A DNA stretch of 64,000 nt, from the NCBI RefSeq assembly GCF_030230605.1, contig NZ_JASPDO010000012.1:7887-71886 (forward strand), in the 5' to 3' direction. Source of the DNA: Brevibacterium sp. UMB1308A. Its GTDB lineage: Bacteria > Actinomycetota > Actinomycetes > Actinomycetales > Brevibacteriaceae. The notes beneath the pieces were generated by a model. The model saw only the letters and a program-made list of their open reading frames with translations. It was not told the origin of the DNA and did no database searches. Made by a program: the position numbers and the translations under genes. Position 1 is the stretch's first letter, and every line of letters begins with the position of its first letter. This document shows, in pieces, positions 59,151-64,000 of the stretch.

Positions 59151-60029
59151 AAAGTGTGTGAGCAGATGAGTTGCAACCACCTCGGGCGCTTCTTCTGGTA
59201 ACCAATGCGAGCGCCCGGTGAGTTCCACAAACTCATACGGCCCCTCAACATACTGGCCGGTGAGCTCGGCGGAACAGCGCGCAAATGCAGCATCCTCACT
59301 CCCCCACACGTACAACGTGGGGACGGTGATCGGCTGCGTGGGCATATCCGTTCCCAACCCCAGCGCGCGGTAGTACTTCAGGCTGGCCGCAAACACCTCG
59401 GCGTCACTGAAGCGCTGCACATACGAGTCCTCGACGTGGCACGGGATAACGCCCTGGTACACCGCGCGGAGCTTCGCCGCGTCATCGCGCAACATGCTGG
59501 TGACGATCTGGTCCGGGTGGTGGCGGATCTTACGCAAGTACTCCATGCGTTCGTACTGATCAGGGTCCTGCGCGATCATTTCACCGTGCGCCCGCGTGTG
59601 CGCTGATGCCAGCGATGTGAAGGTTGCGATCCGGTCAGGCATGTGCGGAACCGCGGCCCACCCCATCACGCCGCCCCAGTCGTGGCCCACAAGGTGAAAG
59701 CGGTCAGTGCCTGCCGCAGTGGCAACCTCGCCGAGGTCGTTCACCAGCTTTTCGACCGTGTACTCTTCCAGCGCCTCGGGGCGCAAGCCCGGCGAGTATC
59801 CGCGTTGATCGTAGGCAATGATGGGGTGGCCGGCTTTGAGGAGTTCGCGTGCGATGGGTTCCCAGCAGGACGCGAACTCCGGCCATCCGTGCACCAGGAT
59901 CACAGGGGTGGAAGCGCCGAGGTCGCCTGCCGTGTAGCCGGTGAGTTCACCTTCCGAGGTGGTGAAGTAGCTTGCCTGGCCACCCAGTCGGGCGGCCAGC
60001 TCAGCATACGGGTGCGTGTGGCTGGTCAT
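59139..60029 (-). CDS. alpha/beta hydrolase (epoxide hydrolase/haloalkane dehalogenase-like)
   Basis: A 296-residue protein. HGWPEFASCWEPIARELL (oxyanion HGWP), nucleophile aspartate in HLVGHDWGGVMGW, histidine in GRSHWLPEEAPE. Epoxide-hydrolase-like order; substrate unknown. Cap region between. Confidence 0.88.
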   Translation of the reverse strand: MTSHTHPYAELAARLGGQASYFTTSEGELTGYTAGDLGASTPVILVHGWPEFASCWEPIARELLKAGHPIIAYDQRGYSPGLRPEALEEYTVEKLVNDLGEVATAAGTDRFHLVGHDWGGVMGWAAVPHMPDRIATFTSLASAHTRAHGEMIAQDPDQYERMEYLRKIRHHPDQIVTSMLRDDAAKLRAVYQGVIPCHVEDSYVQRFSDAEVFAASLKYYRALGLGTDMPTQPITVPTLYVWGSEDAAFARCSAELTGQYVEGPYEFVELTGRSHWLPEEAPEVVATHLLTHFARG

Positions 60030-60074
60030 GTCTCTTCCTTGGTTGTGGGGATGGTTTGTGGTGGTTAGGGCTAC

Positions 60075-61520
60075 TTACACGAGACCGAACACGAGCGTAA
60101 ACCCAAGAACAACCGCCAGGCTGATAATCGGAATGACAACTGAAACCACTCCCACGTCCGCATAGGACTGACGGTGTGTCAGACCGCAGATCGTGAGCAG
60201 CGTGATGACAGCGCCGTTGTGCGGAAGCGAATCCATACCACCTGAAGCAATAGCTGCAACACGGTGCATGATTTCAGGAGAAATACCCGCCTGTTGGGCA
60301 AGCGCCAAATAGTCCGCGCCCAAGGTTTCTAGCCCAATGCTCATACCACCGGAGGCTGATCCCGTAATACCGGCCAGCACGTTGATGGCGACAGCCAGCG
60401 AAATGAGCGGGTTGCCCGGGATGCTCAAAACCGCGTCACGCACAATTGAGAACGCTGGGACGCTCGCGATGATCGCGCCGAATCCCACCTCGGACGCGGT
60501 GTTGAAAATAGGAAGCATGGACCCGGTCGCACCCTGGTTAAGCGACTCTTTAGCGTCCTTCATATGGCGCCAACCTACAGCCAGGGTGAACAGACAAGCG
60601 AAGAACAACGCGATCACAATCGCCCAGATACCGCCCACTTTGGAAATATCGGTTTTGCCGTAGGTTTCTTCTTGCAGGTACGCAAAGTCCATCGCAGGAA
60701 AGACCCAGGTGACCAGCGAAAAGTTGGTCACGATCACGATCAGGATGGGCACCAGACCAAGCATTGCGTTCGGAGTTTTTTGGGTCACCGCAGAGGTGGT
60801 TGCACCTGATGAGGTGCCGGTGTCGCCGTTGTTTTGCTCGGCTTGGTCCGTCTCACCAAAGCCGGGGCGAGTGTTCGAGTCTTGGTAACCTTCTCCGGCG
60901 GCCATGAGCTTCTTCGCACGCCAGCCGAGCCACACGGACGCCAGAGCGAACATGAGGAGCCCACACACGATACCGAAAACGGGTGCGGCGAATGCGTTAG
61001 TTCCGAAGAAGGGACCAGGGATCGCGTTTTGGATAGCGGGCGTGCCCGGCAGTGCAGTCATCGTGAAGGTCCCGGCGCCAGCCAACATCGAGGCCGCAAC
61101 CAGACGCTTAGGAATGTCGGCTGCACGGAACATCTGGTTTGCGATTGGGAACAGGGCAAACGACACCACGAACACCGAGACACCGCCGTAGGTCAAAATT
61201 GCACCGGAAAGAATCGTGGCCAAAATTGCACGCTTCGCCCCAATAGTGTTCACGATCCACAGTGCGATCGCTTTCGCAAAGCCGGTGTCCGACATGAGCT
61301 TTCCGAATATCGCACCCAGAGCGAAAACGGGAAAGTACGTGATGATGTACTTTCCGACCGCAGGCATGAAGATCTGTGTGTAGGTGGCCACAAGAGGCAA
61401 GCCGGCAAAAGCAACAGCAACAAGCGCTGTAATGGGCGCTAGGTACAGAACACTAAAGCCACGGTAGGCGAGAAAAATGAGCAGTCCGAGCGCAAGTAGC
61501 ACACCGATAAGTCCGAGCAT
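60075..61520 (-). CDS. GntP-family permease
   Basis: A 481-residue transporter with about 12 helices. FPVFALGAIFGKLMSDTGFA and GGMSIGLETLGADYLALAQQ plus LPHNGAVITLLTICGLTHRQ match GntP (gluconate/hydroxy acid:H+ symporters). A hydrophilic loop about residues 210-245. Substrate unknown. No sugar-acid kinase gene nearby. Confidence 0.9.
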   Translation of the reverse strand: MLGLIGVLLALGLLIFLAYRGFSVLYLAPITALVAVAFAGLPLVATYTQIFMPAVGKYIITYFPVFALGAIFGKLMSDTGFAKAIALWIVNTIGAKRAILATILSGAILTYGGVSVFVVSFALFPIANQMFRAADIPKRLVAASMLAGAGTFTMTALPGTPAIQNAIPGPFFGTNAFAAPVFGIVCGLLMFALASVWLGWRAKKLMAAGEGYQDSNTRPGFGETDQAEQNNGDTGTSSGATTSAVTQKTPNAMLGLVPILIVIVTNFSLVTWVFPAMDFAYLQEETYGKTDISKVGGIWAIVIALFFACLFTLAVGWRHMKDAKESLNQGATGSMLPIFNTASEVGFGAIIASVPAFSIVRDAVLSIPGNPLISLAVAINVLAGITGSASGGMSIGLETLGADYLALAQQAGISPEIMHRVAAIASGGMDSLPHNGAVITLLTICGLTHRQSYADVGVVSVVIPIISLAVVLGFTLVFGLV

Positions 61521-61582
61521 GGGGCCTCCAAAAGGTCGAATGCAATTTTCGGTAGCTTATGTAGCCTCGAACGTGTGGAAAC

Positions 61583-61620
61583 GAAACGCCCACCCTGTGA
61601 GATGAATCACAGGGTGGGCG
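61583..61620 (-). terminator. terminator after the BCCT transporter
   Basis: A perfect 14-bp stem (CGCCCACCCTGTGA/TCACAGGGTGGGCG) with a 6-nt loop. On the minus strand it is followed by TTTCGTTTC and lies 19 bp after the stop of the transporter. Confidence 0.85.
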
Positions 61621-61638
61621 TATTAATCCAGGTGAACG

Positions 61639-63417
61639 CTACTTTTTACGGTTCATAGCGCCGCGGGTGCGGCTGATTCGGTAGTCGATACGATCGTCGA
61701 TACGCGCATCGACTGGGCGACCAAACTTCTCGTCAAAGTCTTCCACCAACGATTCGCTAATGGTGCGGTAAACCTCACGCAGACGTTCGCGTTCAATCGC
61801 CGACATATCGGCTTTGAAGCTCCGCAAGGTCGCCACGCACATGAACAGCAACACCACGCTGAATGGAAGGGCTGTTGCAAGGGCGGCCGCCTGCAGGGAT
61901 GTCAAACCACCGGCCAGCAACAGGCCGATCGCCAGGGCACCTTCCAGCACTGCGAACAGAACACGCGACCATACCGGCGGGTTGGGGTGACCTCCCGAGG
62001 CCAGCATGTCCACAACCAGCGAACCAGAGTCAGAAGACGTGATAAAGAAAATCGCCACCAGGATGATTGCGATTACCGACAGGATCGATCCCATGGGAAG
62101 GTCGGACAGCACGTGGAACAGCGCGGCCTCTGCTACGACCTCGCCCTCTTCATTCACCAGATCGCCTTCACCAAAGAACTGGCGGTAAATACCTGCTCCA
62201 CCCATCACGGAGAACCAGAAGAAGCCCACAATAGACGGAACCAAAAGGACACCTGCGATGAACTGGCGGACGGTACGACCTCGGGAAATACGGGCAATGA
62301 AAACACCTACAAATGGTGCCCAGGAGATCCACCAACCCCAGTAGAAGATGGTCCACGAAGAGTTCCACGTGGCCCCGTCGTCACCCGTGTAGGCACCCAC
62401 ATCGAACGTCATGTTGAGCACATTGGCCAAGTACACGCCAATCGATTCGATGAAGTTTTGGAACAGGAACAGCGTAGGACCCACCAACAGCACACTGATC
62501 AGCAGAATGCCCGCAAGCGACAGGTTGATGTTCGACAGCCAGCGAATACCAGCACCCAGGCCACTCACCACAGACAGCGTGGCCAGGAACGTAATTGCAA
62601 CGATCAAGATGACCAGGAGGCGGTTGTCAGCTTCGCCGACCACGCCCAGCTCTGCTAGCCCGGCTGCGATCTGCTGAACTCCTAGTCCCAACGAGGTTGC
62701 GATACCAAAGATGGTTCCGAACACCGCGAGGTTGTCAATGACGTCACCCATCCAGCCTTTGACGCGCTCACCCAGGAGCGGTTCCAAGGCCCAGCGGATC
62801 GAGACGGGACGGCCGCGCCGGTGAACGGCGTATGCAAGGGCAAGCCCAATGACGGCGTAGATGGCCCAGGGGTGAAGACCCCAGTGCACGAAGGTCTGTG
62901 CCATCGCAAGCTGGCCGCGCATGGCCTGGTCTTCTGGCCAGCCTGGTTTGGGGTCCACGGTCGCGTAGATGAGCGGTTCGCCCACACCATAAAACACCAG
63001 GCCGATTCCCATACCGGCTGCGAACAGCATGGCAAACCATGACAATAGACCGAACTCTGGTTTGTCGTTCTCTTGGCCAAGCTTGATGGAACCGTACTTG
63101 GAGAACGCAACTACCAGGGCAAATGCAATGAAGGCGGCGATGACCAGCATGTACCACCAGCCCAGCGTGCCTACAATCCAGCTCTGCATGGCGACAAGCG
63201 CGTTACCTGTGGCTTCAGGTGCCGCGATTGCGATGATGGCCACTGCTAAAACGACGATCAGCGAGGGCCAAAAGACAAAAGGCGTCACTCCACCTTTAGA
63301 AATTCGTACGCCTTGACGTTTAAGTTTTTCAATAATGACTTCGTCAGAGTCATCATCGTGTACCTTGTTCTGAACTTGATGTTGAATTTCGTGTTCGTCA
63401 CTCAGTGATGAAGACAT
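61639..63417 (-). CDS. BCCT-family betaine/choline/carnitine transporter
   Basis: A 592-residue protein with twelve membrane helices. The signature WALEPLLGERVKGWMGDVID is followed by GLGVQQIAAGLAELG; the WISWAPFVGVFIARISRGRT segment with Trp-rich aromatic box is kept. Charged N-terminal and C-terminal tails, like BetP. It imports compatible solutes such as glycine betaine, driven by sodium or protons. Confidence 0.94.
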   Translation of the reverse strand: MSSSLSDEHEIQHQVQNKVHDDDSDEVIIEKLKRQGVRISKGGVTPFVFWPSLIVVLAVAIIAIAAPEATGNALVAMQSWIVGTLGWWYMLVIAAFIAFALVVAFSKYGSIKLGQENDKPEFGLLSWFAMLFAAGMGIGLVFYGVGEPLIYATVDPKPGWPEDQAMRGQLAMAQTFVHWGLHPWAIYAVIGLALAYAVHRRGRPVSIRWALEPLLGERVKGWMGDVIDNLAVFGTIFGIATSLGLGVQQIAAGLAELGVVGEADNRLLVILIVAITFLATLSVVSGLGAGIRWLSNINLSLAGILLISVLLVGPTLFLFQNFIESIGVYLANVLNMTFDVGAYTGDDGATWNSSWTIFYWGWWISWAPFVGVFIARISRGRTVRQFIAGVLLVPSIVGFFWFSVMGGAGIYRQFFGEGDLVNEEGEVVAEAALFHVLSDLPMGSILSVIAIILVAIFFITSSDSGSLVVDMLASGGHPNPPVWSRVLFAVLEGALAIGLLLAGGLTSLQAAALATALPFSVVLLFMCVATLRSFKADMSAIERERLREVYRTISESLVEDFDEKFGRPVDARIDDRIDYRISRTRGAMNRKK

Positions 63418-64000
63418 AAACTCTTCCCAGTTGGGGTCACAATGAACCCGTAAAGTCTAACGAAAGCATGAGAATACGCTAAAAAGTTGCTTCACTCACT
63501 AGTCGGTAACGCCGGTTCTATAGAGGTTCTGCCCTGTCCTTAATAACGGCGCGATATCTGGTCGGGACTTGATCACCCGGAGCGCTTCATATGAACTGTC
63601 CCACCCCGCAGATGCGAAGAACCGTTTACTCTACAAACCTCGAACACGAGTGTAGAGTAATTGCCACTTTTGTTCGTTTTGTTCACGTTTTCGCGCGAAA
63701 ATCGGCCCGTTACTCTACAAACCTCGAGAAAAATGGACTTGGGTTGTAGAGAAAACCACCTGACACGCCCGACCCATACACACATTTTGAGCATTAACCC
63801 TGACCAAGGAACCCGTTACATTCATTTGTAGGTCCTCATCAGAGGATCTGGTCGCTGGTCCTGGTATGGCTTTTCGCCCTGTCATCGATGATCCGGGGGG
63901 TGTTGCCGCCAGGAGTCCAGGACGCGCGTTGACTGCTGATAGGGACGTGGCCCGGCTTTGTTCGAGGTCTCTTCGTAACGTGGGTGCCAGCATCGGGTGT
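63418..64000. other. intergenic region with no convincing gene
   Basis: Two minus-strand frames (63573-63794, 63715-63993) and one plus-strand frame from 63866 to the edge are open but look unlike proteins. The right end (63830-64000) differs in texture from the A+T-rich part and may be the border of a mobile element; I cannot prove it. It contains the exact repeats listed next and no ACCTCGG motif. Confidence 0.5.
63626..63751. repeat. exact 18-bp direct repeat built into two palindromes
   Basis: TTACTCTACAAACCTCGA occurs at 63626-63643 and 63710-63727, 84 bp apart. The first copy pairs with TGTAGAGTAA at 63651-63660 (10-bp arms, with a nested CTCG/CGAG stem). The second copy's CTCTACAA pairs with TTGTAGAG at 63744-63751. 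Candidate binding or recombination site. Confidence 0.7.

Noticed and set aside
63418-64000. CRISPR array or integron attC array from the 63.6-63.75 kb repeats
   Set aside because: Only two direct copies, no regular spacers, no cas or integrase gene in view.

Overview
The window is chromosomal DNA of a high-G+C Gram-positive bacterium (Actinomycetota, probably a Micrococcales-type lineage). The evidence is the G+C-rich codon use, frequent GTG starts, a TIGR03085-type protein, a DUF222/HNH (13E12-type) protein, an actinobacterial 'helicase/secretion neighbourhood' Tad locus, and gene order like the Mycobacterium tuberculosis Rv3644c-Rv3721c region (holB, topA, helicase, tad, acs, nth, crp, MBL, ridA, ponA, metallophosphoesterase, asd/ask, recR, dnaX). 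I cannot name the species.

Layout. 0-5.2 kb: a branched-chain acyl-CoA (leucine-type) degradation operon (carboxyltransferase, biotin carboxylase, acyl-CoA dehydrogenase) divergent from its likely TetR repressor. 5.2-10 kb: a universal stress protein, tRNA-Thr(CGT), and a compact five-gene operon of mostly unknown function ending in a membrane-bound spermidine-synthase-like protein. 10-20 kb: M20 peptidase, HolB, a membrane/thymidylate-kinase fusion, a lipoate-ligase-like protein, TopA and a methyltransferase. 20-31 kb: a DUF1998 helicase, a DUF222/HNH gene beside decayed copies of its own 3' end, and a Tad-type pilus/secretion operon with a broken TadE duplicate at its downstream end. 31-36.6 kb: a giant low-complexity membrane protein divergent from acetyl-CoA synthetase, then a small holin-fold membrane protein. 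36.6-45 kb: Nudix, Nth, CRP-like regulator, MBL hydrolase, degenerate Nudix, RidA, DUF4177, a class A PBP and a phosphoesterase. 45-54 kb: zinc ABC transporter, Asd/aspartokinase, RecR/DnaX. 54-63.4 kb: small metabolic genes, Sir2, aldo/keto reductase, phosphate (Pit), GntP and BCCT transporters. The last 0.6 kb has no convincing gene but carries an exact 18-bp direct repeat built into palindromes.

The most interesting signal is not a gene. The heptamer ACCTCGG (often ACCTCGGG, extended RACCACCTCGGGC) recurs about 75 times on the two strands, roughly one per 850 bp and about six times chance. Strand use is nearly even and copies lie both in coding sequence and in gaps. Density and lack of polarity resemble DNA uptake sequences, and the window also encodes a Tad-type pilus, a machine tied to competence in another actinobacterium. 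This is a hypothesis; Chi-like or other roles remain possible.
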